DNA from: Streptococcus parapneumoniae
GTDB taxonomy: Bacteria; Bacillota; Bacilli; Lactobacillales; Streptococcaceae
DNA: 64,000 bases
Direction of reading: 5' to 3'
Assembly: GCF_037076355.1 (NCBI RefSeq)
Contig: NZ_AP026968.1
Coordinates: 264,501-328,500, forward strand
Shown: positions 35,664 through 51,331 of the stretch, piece by piece
Layout of the letters: the number at the start of each line of letters is the position of its first letter
Position numbering within the stretch: position 1 is the first letter of the stretch
Notes under the pieces: model-generated
What the model was told of the DNA's origin: nothing
Seen by the model: only the letters and a program-made list of their open reading frames with translations
Database searches by the model: none
Program-made: the position numbers and the translations under genes

Positions 35664-36656
35664 ATGAAGAAAAGTTTTATCCATCAACAAGAAGAGATTT
35701 CCTTTGTCAAAAACACTTTTACCCAGTATTTGAAAGATAAGTTAGAAGTTGTCGAAGTTCAAGGTCCTATTTTGAGCAGGGTCGGTGACGGGATGCAGGA
35801 CAACTTATCAGGTGTGGAGAACGCCGTATCGGTCAAGGTTCTCCAAATCCCTGATGCTACTTATGAAGTGGTGCACTCCCTTGCTAAATGGAAACGCCAT
35901 ACCTTGGCTCGCTTTGGTTTTGGTGAAGGTGAAGGTCTTTTCGTCCACATGAAGGCCCTTCGTCCAGACGAAGACTCGTTGGATGCGACCCACTCTGTTT
36001 ATGTTGACCAGTGGGACTGGGAGAAGGTTATCCCAAATGGTAAGCGTAACATCGCTTATCTAAAAGAAACAGTTGAGAAGATTTATAAGGCCATTCGTTT
36101 GACAGAACTAGCTGTTGAAGCCCGCTATGACATTGAGTCTATCTTGCCAAAACAAATCACCTTTATCCACACAGAAGAGTTGGTAGAACGCTACCCAGAC
36201 TTGACACCGAAAGAACGTGAAAATGCTATTTGTAAAGAATTTGGAGCCGTCTTTTTGATTGGTATCGGTGGCGAGTTGCCAGATGGTAAACCGCATGATG
36301 GGCGTGCACCAGACTACGATGACTGGACAAGCGAGTCTGAAAATGGCTACAAGGGTCTAAATGGTGATATTCTTGTTTGGAATGAGTCTTTAGGTGGAGC
36401 CTTTGAGTTGTCTTCTATGGGGATTCGTGTAGATGAAGAAACGCTTCGCCGTCAGGTCGCCATCACAGGTGATGAAGACCGTTTAGAATTGGAATGGCAC
36501 AAGTCTTTGTTGAACGGCCTATTCCCATTGACAATCGGTGGAGGAATTGGACAATCTCGGATGGCCATGTTCCTACTTCGCAAGAAACACATCGGAGAAG
36601 TGCAAACAAGTGTTTGGCCTCAAGAAGTCCGCGATACTTACGAAAATATTTTGTAG
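35664..36656 (+). CDS. asnA: aspartate-ammonia ligase (asparagine synthetase A)
   Basis: A 330-residue class-II-synthetase-like enzyme making asparagine from aspartate, ammonia and ATP. It opens [18 protein letters not shown] and shows [41 protein letters not shown] and a C-terminal [11 protein letters not shown]. It is monocistronic with TATAAT at 35628-35633. Its activity opposes the asparaginase encoded at 5154. Confidence 0.96.
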   Translation: MKKSFIHQQEEISFVKNTFTQYLKDKLEVVEVQGPILSRVGDGMQDNLSGVENAVSVKVLQIPDATYEVVHSLAKWKRHTLARFGFGEGEGLFVHMKALRPDEDSLDATHSVYVDQWDWEKVIPNGKRNIAYLKETVEKIYKAIRLTELAVEARYDIESILPKQITFIHTEELVERYPDLTPKERENAICKEFGAVFLIGIGGELPDGKPHDGRAPDYDDWTSESENGYKGLNGDILVWNESLGGAFELSSMGIRVDEETLRRQVAITGDEDRLELEWHKSLLNGLFPLTIGGGIGQSRMAMFLLRKKHIGEVQTSVWPQEVRDTYENIL

Positions 36657-36659
36657 AGA

Positions 36660-36693
36660 ATCGAACCGCAAGGTTCGGTTTTCTTTCTCTTTT
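36660..36693 (+). terminator. intrinsic terminator after asnA
   Basis: CGAACC-GCAA-GGTTCG stem followed by GTTTTCTTTCTCTTTT. Confidence 0.85.
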
Positions 36694-36720
36694 CGCCCAT
36701 AATTTGGTATAATAAACGGT

Positions 36721-37260
36721 ATGAAAATCGTATCAGGAATCTATGGGGGACGTCCCCTCAAGACACTAGAAGGAAAGACGACAAGACCTACTTCGGATAA
36801 GGTTAGGGGAGCCATTTTTAACATGATTGGTCCCTACTTTGAAGGGGGACGAGTCTTGGACCTTTATGCAGGTAGTGGTGGTTTATCTATCGAGGCAGTA
36901 TCGCGTGGCATGTCCAGCGCTGTTTTGGTGGAACGAGACCGTAAGGCTCAGGCTATCGTAGCTGAAAATATTCAGATGACCAAGGAAGTTGGAAAATTTC
37001 AACTCCTCAAGATGGATGCAGAAAGGGCATTGGAACAGGTATCTGGGGAATTTGACCTCATTTTCTTAGACCCTCCTTATGCCAAGGAACAAATCGTAGC
37101 AGATATTGAAAAAATGGCTGAGAGAGAGCTTTTTTCTGAAGATGTCATGGTCGTGTGTGAGACGGATAAGGCCGTTGAGCTTCCAGAAGAAATTGCCTGC
37201 CTGGGCATCTGGAAGGAAAAAATTTATGGAATTAGTAAGGTGACGGTCTATGTCAGATAA
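36721..37260 (+). CDS. rsmD: 16S rRNA (guanine966-N2)-methyltransferase RsmD
   Basis: A 179-residue Rossmann methyltransferase. It has [13 protein letters not shown], the SAM motif [14 protein letters not shown] near residue 45, and the catalytic [10 protein letters not shown] near 118. TATAAT at 36708-36713 lies 7 nt before the ATG and no ribosome site exists, so a leaderless mRNA is likely. It overlaps coaD by 11 nt; the rsmD-coaD pair is common in Firmicutes. Confidence 0.95.
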   Translation: MKIVSGIYGGRPLKTLEGKTTRPTSDKVRGAIFNMIGPYFEGGRVLDLYAGSGGLSIEAVSRGMSSAVLVERDRKAQAIVAENIQMTKEVGKFQLLKMDAERALEQVSGEFDLIFLDPPYAKEQIVADIEKMAERELFSEDVMVVCETDKAVELPEEIACLGIWKEKIYGISKVTVYVR

Positions 37261-37738
37261 GATTGGCTTATTCACAGGCTCATTTGATCCGATGACAAAT
37301 GGGCATCTGGATATCATTGAACGGGCGAGCAGACTCTTTGATAAGCTTTATGTCGGTATTTTTTTTAATCCCCACAAACAAGGATTTCTCCCTATCGAAA
37401 ATCGTAAACGGGGGCTAGAAGAGGCTTTGAAACATTTAGAAAATGTTGAAGTCGTGTCTTCTCATGATGAATTGGTGGTTGATGTTGCGAAAAGACTGGG
37501 GGCTACTTGTCTAGTGCGGGGTTTGAGGAATGCGTCGGATTTGCAATACGAAGCCAGTTTTGATTACTACAACCATCAACTGTCTCCTGATATAGAGACT
37601 ATTTATTTACATAGTCGACCTGAACATCTCTATATCAGTTCATCAGGCGTTAGAGAGCTTTTGAAATTTGGTCAGGATATTGCTTGCTATGTTCCCGAGA
37701 GTATTTTGGAGGAAATAAGAAATGAAAAAAAAGATTAG
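37250..37738 (+). CDS. coaD: phosphopantetheine adenylyltransferase
   Basis: A 162-residue nucleotidyltransferase of the HxGH family ([18 protein letters not shown]-like motif residues 18-21). ISSSGVREL completes the nucleotide site. It makes dephospho-CoA from phosphopantetheine. It overlaps rsmD by 11 nt and sepM by 17 nt, so the three are translationally coupled. Confidence 0.96.
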   Translation: MSDKIGLFTGSFDPMTNGHLDIIERASRLFDKLYVGIFFNPHKQGFLPIENRKRGLEEALKHLENVEVVSSHDELVVDVAKRLGATCLVRGLRNASDLQYEASFDYYNHQLSPDIETIYLHSRPEHLYISSSGVRELLKFGQDIACYVPESILEEIRNEKKD

Positions 37739-38759
37739 ATGGCCCTTATATGTCATTGCGGCCTTAATTGTGACTTTCTTGGCATTTGTAGTGCCCTTGC
37801 CCTACTATATAGAAGTTCCAGGTGGTTCGGAAGATATTCGCCAAGTCCTTAAAGTAAATGACACAGAAGATAAGGAAGCTGGGGCCTATCAATTCGTTAC
37901 GGTTGGTGTCCAGCACGCTACTTTAGCCCATATGATTTATGCATGGTTGACGCCTTTTACAGATATTCGTAGTGCCCAAGAGACTACAGGTGGCTCTTCC
38001 GATGTTGAATTTATGCGAATCAATCAATTTTACATGCAAACATCGCAAAATATGGCCAAATATCAAGGGTTAAAAACAGCTGGTAAAGATATCGAACTCA
38101 AATACCTTGGGGTTTATGTCTTGACTGTAACGGATAATTCGACCTTTAAAGGGATTCTCAACATCTCTGATACAGTTACAGCAGTCAATGATCAGACCTT
38201 TGATAGTTCCAAAGATTTGATTGATTACGTCAATTCTCAAAAACTAGGGGACTCCGTCAAGGTCACCTATGAAGAGGATGGGCAAACCAAGTCTGCAGAA
38301 GGAAAAATCATTACTCTAGAAAATGGCAAAAATGGGATTGGAATCGGTTTGATTGACCGTACAGAAGTGACCAGTGATGTCCCAATTCGCTTTTCAACAG
38401 CTGGTATCGGTGGTCCAAGTGCAGGTCTCATGTTTAGTCTAGCTATCTATACTCAAATAGCTCACCCAGGTCTTCGTAATGGTCGTATTGTTGCTGGTAC
38501 AGGTACCATTGACCGTGATGGGAATGTGGGGGACATTGGTGGTATTGACAAGAAAGTTGTAGCTTCGGCTAGAGCAGGTGCCGCTATTTTCTTTGCTCCT
38601 GATAACCCAGTTAGCGAAGAAGAACAAAAGGCGCATCCGGACGCGAAAAACAACTACCAAACAGCCCTAGAAGCGGCTAAAACAATCAAGACGGATATGA
38701 AAATCGTGCCCGTTAAAACCCTACAAGATGCGATTGATTACTTGAAAAACAATCCCTAG
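37722..38759 (+). CDS. sepM: PDZ and Lon-like membrane protease SepM
   Basis: A 345-residue protein. It has an N-terminal membrane helix (residues 7-27), a PDZ domain (about 120-200), and an S16 Lon-type protease domain with the Ser in [11 protein letters not shown] and the Lys in [12 protein letters not shown]. In S. mutans, SepM trims the competence-stimulating peptide outside the cell; in other streptococci the substrate is less clear. The start at 37722 follows GGAGGAAATAAGA. Confidence 0.92.
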   Translation: MKKKIRWPLYVIAALIVTFLAFVVPLPYYIEVPGGSEDIRQVLKVNDTEDKEAGAYQFVTVGVQHATLAHMIYAWLTPFTDIRSAQETTGGSSDVEFMRINQFYMQTSQNMAKYQGLKTAGKDIELKYLGVYVLTVTDNSTFKGILNISDTVTAVNDQTFDSSKDLIDYVNSQKLGDSVKVTYEEDGQTKSAEGKIITLENGKNGIGIGLIDRTEVTSDVPIRFSTAGIGGPSAGLMFSLAIYTQIAHPGLRNGRIVAGTGTIDRDGNVGDIGGIDKKVVASARAGAAIFFAPDNPVSEEEQKAHPDAKNNYQTALEAAKTIKTDMKIVPVKTLQDAIDYLKNNP

Positions 38760-38816
38760 ATTTTGAGGGGGATTTCCAAACTAGCGCGCAAACAGAGAAG
38801 ATGGTATAATAGTCAA

Positions 38817-39047
38817 ATGGTTCAATTATTATTCACTCTAAGCAGTCACATGCTCTTTATTTATGTGAGTTTTTACCTTTTAAAGGATCTTGTTAGATGG
38901 GAAAAGGTTTTAAAAGTGACAGATGAGAATACAAGAAAAGTTCGTTTATTAGTAGCCTTTTTCAGCATTGTCATGGGCTACATCCTGAGTTCTTTCTTTA
39001 TCAGCCTATATCAGTTGTGGCAAGAAGCGCTTAGAGGATTATTATAA
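38817..39047 (+). CDS. DUF1146-family membrane protein (YwzB-like)
   Basis: A 76-residue protein with two helices (residues about 2-20 and 44-66) around a basic linker (VRWEKVLKV). The pattern matches DUF1146, often found just before murA. I chose the ATG at 38817, which lies 7 nt after TATAAT (38805-38810) with no ribosome site, so the mRNA is likely leaderless. The longer frame from 38763 begins upstream of the promoter. Function unknown. Confidence 0.8.
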   Translation: MVQLLFTLSSHMLFIYVSFYLLKDLVRWEKVLKVTDENTRKVRLLVAFFSIVMGYILSSFFISLYQLWQEALRGLL

Positions 39048-39070
39048 AATCAAGAGTAAAGGAAACGAGT

Positions 39071-40337
39071 ATGGACAAAATTGTGGTTCAAGGTGGCGAT
39101 AATCGTCTGGTAGGAAGTGTAACCATCGAAGGAGCAAAGAATGCAGTCTTGCCCTTGTTGGCAGCGACTATTCTAGCAAGTGAAGGAAAGACAGTCTTAC
39201 AGAATGTACCGATCTTGTCGGATGTCTTTATTATGAATCAGGTAGTTGGTGGTTTGAATGCCAAGGTTGACTTTGATGAGGAAGCCCATCTTGTTGAGGT
39301 GGATGCTACTGGCGACATCACTGAGGAAGCCCCTTATAAGTATGTCAGCAAGATGCGCGCCTCCATAGTTGTCTTAGGGCCAATCCTTGCCCGTGTGGGT
39401 CATGCCAAGGTATCCATGCCAGGTGGTTGTACGATTGGTAGTCGCCCTATCGATCTTCATTTGAAAGGTCTGGAAGCTATGGGGGCTAAGATTAGCCAGA
39501 CTGCTGGTTATATCGAAGCTAAGGCAGATCACTTACATGGTGCCCATATCTATATGGATTTTCCAAGTGTTGGTGCTACGCAGAACTTGATGATGGCTGC
39601 AACCCTAGCTGATGGGGTGACAGTGATTGAAAATGCTGCGCGTGAGCCTGAGATTGTGGACCTAGCCATTCTCCTCAATGAAATGGGAGCCAAGGTCAAA
39701 GGTGCTGGTACAGAGACTATTACCATTACTGGTGTTGAGAAACTTCATGGTACGACTCACAATGTAGTCCAAGACCGTATCGAAGCAGGAACCTTTATGG
39801 TAGCTGCTGCCATGACTGGTGGTGATGTCTTGATTAAAGACGCTGTTTGGGAGCACAACCGTCCCTTGATTGCTAAATTGCTTGAAATGGGAGTGGGAGT
39901 GACGGAGGAGACTGAAGGCATTCGCGTTCGCTCTCAACTAGAAAATCTAAAAGCTGTCCATGTAAAAACTTTGCCCCACCCAGGATTTCCAACGGATATG
40001 CAGGCTCAATTTACAGCCTTGATGACAGTTGCAAAAGGCGAATCAACCATGGTGGAGACAGTTTTCGAAAATCGTTTCCAACACCTAGAAGAAATGCGTC
40101 GTATGGGCTTACACTCGGAGATTATCCGTGATACAGCTCGTATTGTTGGTGGACAAGCTTTGCAGGGAGCAGAAGTTCTTTCAACTGACCTTCGTGCCAG
40201 TGCAGCCTTGATTTTGACAGGTTTGGTAGCACAGGGAGAAACTGTGGTTGGTAAATTGGTTCACTTGGATAGAGGTTACTACCGTTTCCATGTGAAGTTG
40301 GCACAGCTAGGTGCTAAGATTCAGCGGATTGAGGCAA

Positions 40338-40354
<17 letters not shown>
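39071..40354 (+). CDS. murA: UDP-N-acetylglucosamine 1-carboxyvinyltransferase
   Basis: A 427-residue EPSP-synthase-fold enzyme that starts peptidoglycan synthesis by adding enolpyruvate to UDP-GlcNAc. The catalytic Cys120 is in [11 protein letters not shown], the fosfomycin target site, and is intact. [12 protein letters not shown] is near the start. Streptococci usually have two MurA copies; this one sits in the conserved DUF1146-murA-epuA-endA order. Confidence 0.96.
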
Positions 40355-41398
<1,044 letters not shown>

Positions 41399-41408
41399 AA
41401 TACAAAAT

Positions 41409-41448
41409 AAACTCCTATGTCACTTATGGATGTAGGAGTTCTTTTTTC
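41409..41448 (+). terminator. intrinsic terminator after endA
   Basis: AACTCCTA and TAGGAGTT form a stem, followed by CTTTTTTCT. Confidence 0.82.
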
Positions 41449-41550
41449 TAGTTTAAGCAGGGATAGAATAGGTACTAAGAAAAAATAATATGTACTGAGC
41501 TAATTTTTGTGATATAATAAGTGACAAGATACTATTTTAGGAGAAGAACT

Positions 41551-42882
41551 ATGGAAGACCCAAGTAGTCAGAATTTGTTGCTACAATTTGTTTTATTGTT
41601 TATCTTGACGGTATTAAATGCCTTTTTCTCAGCCACAGAAATGGCCATGGTTTCTCTTAATCGTGCGCGGGTTGAACAAAAGGCGGAAGAAGGAGACAGA
41701 CGCTACATCCGCCTGCTGAAGGTACTAGAAAATCCTAACCACTTTTTATCAACCATTCAGGTAGGAATCACCCTGATTACAATCTTATCAGGGGCGAGTT
41801 TAGCTGATACTCTAGGACGTGTGATTGCCTCTTGGCTTGGGAATGGCGAAACAGCACAAGCCGTGGCAACTTTTCTATCCTTGGCATTTTTGACCTATAT
41901 TTCCATCGTTTTTGGGGAATTATATCCTAAGAGAATCGCTCTTAATCTAAAGGATGCCTTGGCAATTCGTACAGCGCCGGTTATCATTGGGATCGGAAAA
42001 CTAGTCAGTCCTTTTGTTTGGCTTTTAGCTGCTTCGACCAATTTCTTGAGCCATTTGACTCCTATGTCATTCGATGATGCGGATGAAAAGATGACCCGTG
42101 ATGAAATTGCCTATATGCTGACAAATAGTGAAGAAACATTGGATGCTGATGAGATTGAGATGCTACAAGGTGTCTTTTCGCTCGATGAACTGATGGCACG
42201 AGAGGTTATGGTTCCTCGAACGGATGCCTTTATGGTGGATATTCAGGATGATAGTCAAGCCATTATCCAAAGTATTTTAAAACAAAATTATTCTCGTATC
42301 CCGGTTTATGATGGGGATAAGGACAATGTAATTGGAATCATTCACACCAAGAGTCTCCTTAAGGCTGGTTTTGTGGACGGTTTTGATAATATTGTTTGGA
42401 AGAAAATCTTACAAGATCCACTTTTTGTACCTGAAACTATTTTTGTGGATGACTTGCTAAAAGAATTGCGAAACACTCAAAGACAAATGGCAATCTTGCT
42501 GGATGAATACGGTGGGATGGCTGGTTTGCTAACCTTGGAAGACCTTTTAGAGGAAATTGTTGGTGAAATCGATGATGAAACGGACAAAGCAGCAATAGAT
42601 GTTCATCAGATTGGCGAGGATACCTATATTGTTCAAGGAACTATGACCCTCAATGATTTCAATAATTACTTTGATGTTGAACTGGAAAGTGATGACGTTG
42701 ATACCATCGCTGGTTATTATTTGACAGGAATTGGAACCATTCCAACGACTGAGAAACTCAGTCATGAATTGGTCAGCCAAAACAAACAGCTTATCTTAAC
42801 CAATGATAAAGTGAAGAATGGACGTGTTACCAAGGTAAAGGTCCAAATTACCGAAGTCGAAATAGAAGAAGAAACAGAGTAA
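41551..42882 (+). CDS. CorC/HlyC-type CBS-domain membrane protein (DUF21 family)
   Basis: A 443-residue protein. It has a DUF21/CNNM membrane domain with four helices (residues about 5-160), then two CBS domains (about 195-320; MVPRTDAFMVD, YSRIPVYDGDKDNVIGI), and a C-terminal CorC_HlyC domain. Family members are implicated in Mg/Co transport; the old label hemolysin is not supported. I chose ATG 41551 with TAGGAGAAG. The frame from GTG 41521 begins just after TATAAT at 41514-41519. Confidence 0.9.
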   Translation: MEDPSSQNLLLQFVLLFILTVLNAFFSATEMAMVSLNRARVEQKAEEGDRRYIRLLKVLENPNHFLSTIQVGITLITILSGASLADTLGRVIASWLGNGETAQAVATFLSLAFLTYISIVFGELYPKRIALNLKDALAIRTAPVIIGIGKLVSPFVWLLAASTNFLSHLTPMSFDDADEKMTRDEIAYMLTNSEETLDADEIEMLQGVFSLDELMAREVMVPRTDAFMVDIQDDSQAIIQSILKQNYSRIPVYDGDKDNVIGIIHTKSLLKAGFVDGFDNIVWKKILQDPLFVPETIFVDDLLKELRNTQRQMAILLDEYGGMAGLLTLEDLLEEIVGEIDDETDKAAIDVHQIGEDTYIVQGTMTLNDFNNYFDVELESDDVDTIAGYYLTGIGTIPTTEKLSHELVSQNKQLILTNDKVKNGRVTKVKVQITEVEIEEETE

Positions 42883-42888
42883 ACTAGA

Positions 42889-42922
42889 GGCTTTTGTCAC
42901 CAGGCGTGACGAAGCTTTTTTC
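42889..42922 (+). terminator. intrinsic terminator
   Basis: GCTTTTGTCAC and GTGACGAAGC form a stem around CAGGC, followed by TTTTTT. Confidence 0.85.
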
Positions 42923-43059
42923 AGTTTCAAAGGTTCTTTAATGACTTTATAGCAAAGAGCACGAGAGACTGGAGTCTATTTCGGTTAATTCATAGGGAAG
43001 TCGTATTCTGGGAAAACTCAGCCCCAAACTTGCCCCAAAACTATCCGTATTTATCAGAA

Positions 43060-43095
43060 GAAAAAATAAAAAAAGCCCTTCAAATTGGGCTTTCT
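43060..43095 (-). terminator. intrinsic terminator of tRNA-Cys
   Basis: On the minus strand, AAAGCCC-AATTTGAA-GGGCTTT is followed by TTTTATTTTTT, 35 nt beyond the tRNA 3' end. Confidence 0.88.
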
Positions 43096-43128
43096 GTTCA
43101 TTTGAAACCTGATAAATCAAGTTATAGA

Positions 43129-43199
43129 AGGCGGTAGACGGATTTGAACCGACGATCAAGCTTTTGCAGAGCCGTGCCTTACCACTTGGCTATACCGCC
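43129..43199 (-). tRNA. tRNA-Cys (GCA)
   Basis: A 71-nt cloverleaf on the minus strand. The acceptor stem GGCGGTA pairs with TACCGCC, with discriminator U and no encoded CCA. The anticodon loop CTCTGCAAAA has anticodon GCA. The T arm contains GGTTCAAATCC. It has its own promoter and terminator and stands alone between the CBS-protein gene and rpoB. Confidence 0.96.
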
Positions 43200-43211
43200 T
43201 TAACGTTTCTT

Positions 43212-43240
43212 ATTATACCTTGAAAATGATTTTCAGTCAA
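43212..43240 (-). promoter_or_regulatory. tRNA-Cys promoter
   Basis: On the minus strand, TTGACT (plus 43235-43240) and TATAAT (plus 43212-43217) are 17 bp apart. The spacer contains most of a TGAAAATCATTTTCA palindrome. Confidence 0.85.
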
Positions 43241-43332
43241 TAGCTTTTTCAGTTTTTTGTACTATAGTGTGATTCGAATGTGATGCTAAGTTTTCTATGG
43301 GAAAAAGATTACCAAAAATCTACTGAATCCCC

Positions 43333-43361
43333 TTGAAAAATCTAGCTAAATAGGGTATAAT
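43333..43361 (+). promoter_or_regulatory. rpoBC promoter
   Basis: TTGAAA (43333-43338) and TATAAT (43356-43361) are 17 bp apart, about 245 nt before rpoB. Confidence 0.8.
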
Positions 43362-43385
43362 GTAAATAATCATTTGTCGTAGGTT

Positions 43386-43471
43386 TTGTCTGAAATATTG
43401 TCCAGACAAGGCTCACAGCAGTTAAATCTTCTGAAAAAGTCAGATTTAGCTGCTCTTTTTGTGCTTTTTTT
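43386..43471 (+). promoter_or_regulatory. structured rpoB leader with intrinsic terminator (attenuator or small RNA end)
   Basis: The first hairpin is TTGTCTG...CAGACAA (43386-43409). A second, AGCAGTTAAATCT...AGATTTAGCTGCT (43417-43454), is followed by CTTTTTGTGCTTTTTTT. The second has full terminator form yet sits between the only visible promoter and rpoB. The remaining leader (43472-43613) also holds the short hairpin AAGCCTG...TAGGCTT before AAAGGAG. Confidence 0.7.
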
Positions 43472-43613
43472 CAGGATTTCGAGTATTTGTAACACAGACT
43501 TAAAGATTCTGAAAATTCGTCAAGAGGACACGGTGATAGGGGTTTTACAACCATATGACGATTAGAAAAGCCTGATTGATAGGCTTGGAACTTATTTACA
43601 AAGGAGAATCATC

Positions 43614-47225
<3,612 letters not shown>

Positions 47226-47257
47226 GCAGTTCACTTAGAATAGAAAGGGAAGAAATA

Positions 47258-50200
47258 GTGGTTGATGTAAATCGTTTTAAAAGTATGCAAATAACCCTAG
47301 CTTCTCCAAGTAAAGTCCGTTCATGGTCTTATGGAGAAGTCAAAAAACCTGAAACAATCAATTACCGTACTTTGAAACCAGAACGTGAAGGACTCTTCGA
47401 TGAAGTCATCTTTGGTCCTACAAAAGACTGGGAATGTGCTTGTGGTAAGTACAAACGCATTCGTTACAGAGGGATTGTTTGTGACCGCTGTGGGGTTGAA
47501 GTAACGCGTACAAAAGTTCGTCGTGAGCGTATGGGGCATATCGAATTGAAAGCTCCTGTATCTCACATCTGGTACTTCAAGGGGATTCCAAGTCGTATGG
47601 GCTTGACCCTTGATATGAGCCCTCGTGCCCTCGAGGAAGTTATCTACTTTGCGGCTTATGTGGTGATTGATCCTAAGGATACACCACTGGAGCACAAGTC
47701 TATCATGACAGAGCGCGAATACCGTGAGCGCTTGCGTGAATATGGTTATGGATCATTCGTTGCCAAGATGGGTGCCGAAGCCATCCAAGACCTTTTGAAA
47801 CAAGTAGATCTTGAAAAAGAAATTGCTGAACTCAAAGAAGAGTTGAAAACAGCTACTGGACAAAAACGTGTCAAAGCTATCCGTCGTTTGGATGTTTTGG
47901 ATGCCTTTTACAAGTCTGGAAACAAACCTGAATGGATGATTCTCAACATCCTTCCAGTTATTCCACCAGATCTTCGTCCAATGTTGCAGTTGGATGGTGG
48001 CCGTTTTGCCTCATCTGACTTGAATGACCTTTACCGTCGTGTTATCAACCGTAACAACCGTTTGGCTCGTTTGCTTGAGTTGAATGCACCAGGTATCATC
48101 GTTCAAAATGAGAAGCGTATGCTTCAAGAAGCGGTTGACGCTTTGATTGACAATGGTCGTCGTGGTCGTCCAATCACAGGACCAGGTAGCCGTCCGCTGA
48201 AATCATTGAGCCACATGCTTAAAGGTAAACAAGGACGTTTCCGTCAAAACTTGCTCGGTAAACGTGTTGACTTCTCAGGACGTTCCGTTATCGCCGTTGG
48301 TCCAACACTTAAGATGTACCAATGTGGTGTGCCACGTGAAATGGCGATCGAGCTCTTTAAACCATTCGTCATGCGTGAAATTGTCGCTCGTGACATCGTG
48401 CAAAACGTGAAAGCAGCTAAACGCTTGGTCGAACGTGGAGATGAGCGTATCTGGGATATTCTTGAAGAAGTGATCAAAGAACACCCAGTACTTTTGAACC
48501 GCGCACCGACCCTTCACCGTTTGGGTATCCAAGCCTTCGAGCCAGTCTTGATTGATGGTAAGGCCCTTCGCTTGCACCCGCTTGTCTGTGAAGCCTACAA
48601 TGCCGACTTTGACGGGGACCAAATGGCCATCCACGTACCGCTTTCAGAAGAAGCCCAAGCAGAAGCTCGTATCTTGATGCTCGCTGCTGAGCACATCTTG
48701 AACCCGAAAGATGGTAAACCAGTTGTTACTCCATCTCAGGACATGGTTTTGGGTAACTACTACTTGACCATGGAAGAAGCTGGTCGTGAAGGTGAAGGAA
48801 TGGTCTTCAAAGACCGTGACGAAGCGGTTATGGCTTACCGTAATGGTTATGTTCACCTTCACTCACGTGTTGGTATCGCAACAGACAGCCTCAACAAGCC
48901 TTGGACAGAAGAGCAAAAACACAAGGTATTGCTTACAACAGTTGGTAAAATCCTCTTCAACGACATCATGCCAGAGGGTCTACCATACTTGCAAGAACCA
49001 AACAATGCCAACTTGACAGAAGGCGTTCCAGCTAAATACTTCTTGCCACTTGGTGGAGATATCAAGGAAGCAATCAGCAATCTTGAACTTAACCCTCCAT
49101 TCAAGAAGAAAAACCTTGGAAATATCATCGCTGAAATCTTCAAACGTTTCCGTACGACAGAAACTTCTGCCCTACTTGACCGCATGAAGAACCTCGGTTA
49201 CCATCACTCAACTCTTGCAGGATTGACAGTGGGTATTGCCGATATCCCAGTCGTTGATGACAAGGCTGAAATCATTGAAGAATCACACAAACGTGTAGAA
49301 CAAATCACAAAACAATTCCGTCGTGGTATGATTACAGACGACGAGCGTTACAATGCTGTTACAGCTGAATGGCGTGCTGCCCGTGAAAAACTTGAGAAAC
49401 GCTTGATTGCCAACCAAGATCCTAAGAACCCAATCGTTATGATGATGGACTCTGGAGCCCGTGGTAACATCTCAAACTTCTCACAGCTTGCCGGTATGCG
49501 TGGTCTGATGGCTGCTCCGAACGGACGTATCATGGAATTGCCAATCCTTTCAAACTTCCGCGAAGGTTTGTCGGTATTGGAAATGTTCTTCTCAACTCAC
49601 GGTGCGCGTAAAGGTATGACCGATACGGCCCTTAAGACAGCCGACTCAGGTTACTTGACTCGTCGTTTGGTTGACGTTGCCCAAGATGTTATCATCCGTG
49701 AGGACGACTGTGGAACTGACCGTGGTCTCTTGATCCGCTCTATCGCAGAAGGAAAAGAGATGATCGAGTCTCTCGAAGAGCGTCTCAATGGTCGTTACAC
49801 TAAGAAAACTGTTAAACATCCAGAAACTGGTGCAGTTATCATTGGTCCAAATGAATTGATTACAGAAGACAAGGCGCGTGAAATTGTCAATGCTGGTGTG
49901 GAAGAAGTGACTATCCGCTCTGTATTTACATGTAACACTCGTCATGGTGTCTGCCGTCACTGTTACGGTATCAACTTGGCGACTGGTGATGCAGTTGAAG
50001 TTGGTGAAGCAGTTGGTACAATCGCTGCCCAATCTATCGGGGAACCTGGTACACAGCTTACAATGCGTACCTTCCACACGGGTGGGGTTGCCTCAAATAC
50101 CGATATCACTCAGGGTCTTCCTCGTGTCCAAGAAATCTTTGAAGCCCGCAATCCTAAAGGGGAAGCGGTTATCACAGAGGTTAAAGGACAAGTTACCGCT

Positions 50201-50935
50201 ATCGAAGAAGATGCATCAACTCGTACCAAGAAAGTCTTTGTTAAGGGTGAAACTGGCGAAGGTGAGTACGTCGTTCCATTTACAGCTCGTATGCGTGTAG
50301 AAGTTGGAGACCAAGTAGCGCGTGGTGCTGCTCTTACAGAAGGTTCTATCCAACCAAAACGTCTCCTTGCAGTCCGTGATGTCTTGTCAGTTGAAACTTA
50401 CCTCCTCGGTGAAGTACAAAAAGTTTACCGTAGCCAAGGGGTAGAAATCGGTGACAAACACATCGAGGTAATGGTTCGTCAAATGATCCGTAAAGTCCGT
50501 GTCATGGATCCAGGAGATACAGACCTTCTCATGGGTACCCTTATGGATATCAATGACTTTACAGATGCTAACAAAGATGTCCTTATCGCAGGTGGAGTTC
50601 CAGCGACAGGTCGCCCAGTCCTTATGGGAATTACCAAAGCCTCACTTGAAACAAATAGTTTCTTGTCAGCGGCTTCCTTCCAGGAAACAACTCGTGTCCT
50701 TACAGATGCAGCTATCCGCGGCAAGAAAGACCATCTCCTTGGACTTAAAGAAAATGTTATCATCGGTAAGATCATCCCAGCAGGTACTGGTATGGCTCGC
50801 TACCGTAACCTTGAACCACATGCTATCAACGAAGAAGAATACCTTAATCCTCCAGTAGAGGAAGAAGGAAATGAAGAAACAACAGAAGTAGTTGTGGATA
50901 CTGCCGTTGAAACTGTGGAAGAAACAGTAGAATAA
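47258..50935 (+). CDS. rpoC: RNA polymerase beta-prime subunit
   Basis: A 1225-residue beta-prime subunit, beginning with GTG at 47258 behind GAAAGGGAAG. Zinc-site cysteines 60, 62, 75 and 78 are present. The catalytic Mg-binding motif NADFDGDQM is at 448-456, and bridge-helix and trigger-loop segments ([20 protein letters not shown]) are intact. It is 32 nt after rpoB in the same operon. The C-terminal Glu/Val-rich tail is typical of streptococci. Confidence 0.99.
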   Translation: MVDVNRFKSMQITLASPSKVRSWSYGEVKKPETINYRTLKPEREGLFDEVIFGPTKDWECACGKYKRIRYRGIVCDRCGVEVTRTKVRRERMGHIELKAPVSHIWYFKGIPSRMGLTLDMSPRALEEVIYFAAYVVIDPKDTPLEHKSIMTEREYRERLREYGYGSFVAKMGAEAIQDLLKQVDLEKEIAELKEELKTATGQKRVKAIRRLDVLDAFYKSGNKPEWMILNILPVIPPDLRPMLQLDGGRFASSDLNDLYRRVINRNNRLARLLELNAPGIIVQNEKRMLQEAVDALIDNGRRGRPITGPGSRPLKSLSHMLKGKQGRFRQNLLGKRVDFSGRSVIAVGPTLKMYQCGVPREMAIELFKPFVMREIVARDIVQNVKAAKRLVERGDERIWDILEEVIKEHPVLLNRAPTLHRLGIQAFEPVLIDGKALRLHPLVCEAYNADFDGDQMAIHVPLSEEAQAEARILMLAAEHILNPKDGKPVVTPSQDMVLGNYYLTMEEAGREGEGMVFKDRDEAVMAYRNGYVHLHSRVGIATDSLNKPWTEEQKHKVLLTTVGKILFNDIMPEGLPYLQEPNNANLTEGVPAKYFLPLGGDIKEAISNLELNPPFKKKNLGNIIAEIFKRFRTTETSALLDRMKNLGYHHSTLAGLTVGIADIPVVDDKAEIIEESHKRVEQITKQFRRGMITDDERYNAVTAEWRAAREKLEKRLIANQDPKNPIVMMMDSGARGNISNFSQLAGMRGLMAAPNGRIMELPILSNFREGLSVLEMFFSTHGARKGMTDTALKTADSGYLTRRLVDVAQDVIIREDDCGTDRGLLIRSIAEGKEMIESLEERLNGRYTKKTVKHPETGAVIIGPNELITEDKAREIVNAGVEEVTIRSVFTCNTRHGVCRHCYGINLATGDAVEVGEAVGTIAAQSIGEPGTQLTMRTFHTGGVASNTDITQGLPRVQEIFEARNPKGEAVITEVKGQVTAIEEDASTRTKKVFVKGETGEGEYVVPFTARMRVEVGDQVARGAALTEGSIQPKRLLAVRDVLSVETYLLGEVQKVYRSQGVEIGDKHIEVMVRQMIRKVRVMDPGDTDLLMGTLMDINDFTDANKDVLIAGGVPATGRPVLMGITKASLETNSFLSAASFQETTRVLTDAAIRGKKDHLLGLKENVIIGKIIPAGTGMARYRNLEPHAINEEEYLNPPVEEEGNEETTEVVVDTAVETVEETVE

Positions 50936-50943
50936 GAGAGAAT

Positions 50944-50974
50944 GAGAGAGCCCTCGGGTTCTCTTTCTCTTTTC
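50944..50974 (+). terminator. intrinsic terminator after rpoC
   Basis: GAGAGCCC-TC-GGGTTCTC stem followed by TTTCTCTTTT. Confidence 0.82.
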
Positions 50975-51013
50975 TGAAAACTTTCTCCATTTTTCCATGA
51001 AATGTGGTAAAAT

Positions 51014-51304
51014 AATACTCAATGAAAATCAAAGAGCAAACTAGGAAACTAGCCGCAGGTTGCTCAAAGCACTGCTTTGAGGTTGTAGATAGAACTGACG
51101 AAGTCAGCTCAAAGCACTGCTTTGAGGTTGTGGATAGAACTGACGAAGTCAGCTCAAAGCACTGCTTTGAGGTTGTGGATAGAACTGACGAAGTCAGCTC
51201 AAAGCACTGCTTTGAGGTTGTAGATAAGACTGACGAAGTCAGTAACATATACCTACGGCAAGGCGACGATGACGTGGTTTAAAGAGATTTTCGAAGAGTA
51301 TAAA
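51014..51304 (-). repeat. long BOX element (C-B-B-B-B-A as read on +)
   Basis: ATACTCAATGAAAATC starts boxC. Four boxB units follow, each with GAACTGACGAAGTCAG or a close variant, the inner ones nearly identical. BoxA ends in TTTTCGAAGAGTAT. It occupies nearly the whole rpoC-ndk gap, and AATGTGGTAAAATAAT just before it may serve as the ndk -10 region. Confidence 0.95.
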
Positions 51305-51331
51305 AGAAAGAAGCTGACAAAGGAGACAGGT

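Noticed and set aside
51022..51282. 86-codon frame, and the opposite-strand 134-codon frame, before ndk
   Set aside because: Both lie within the BOX element with four boxB units and show only its periodicity.
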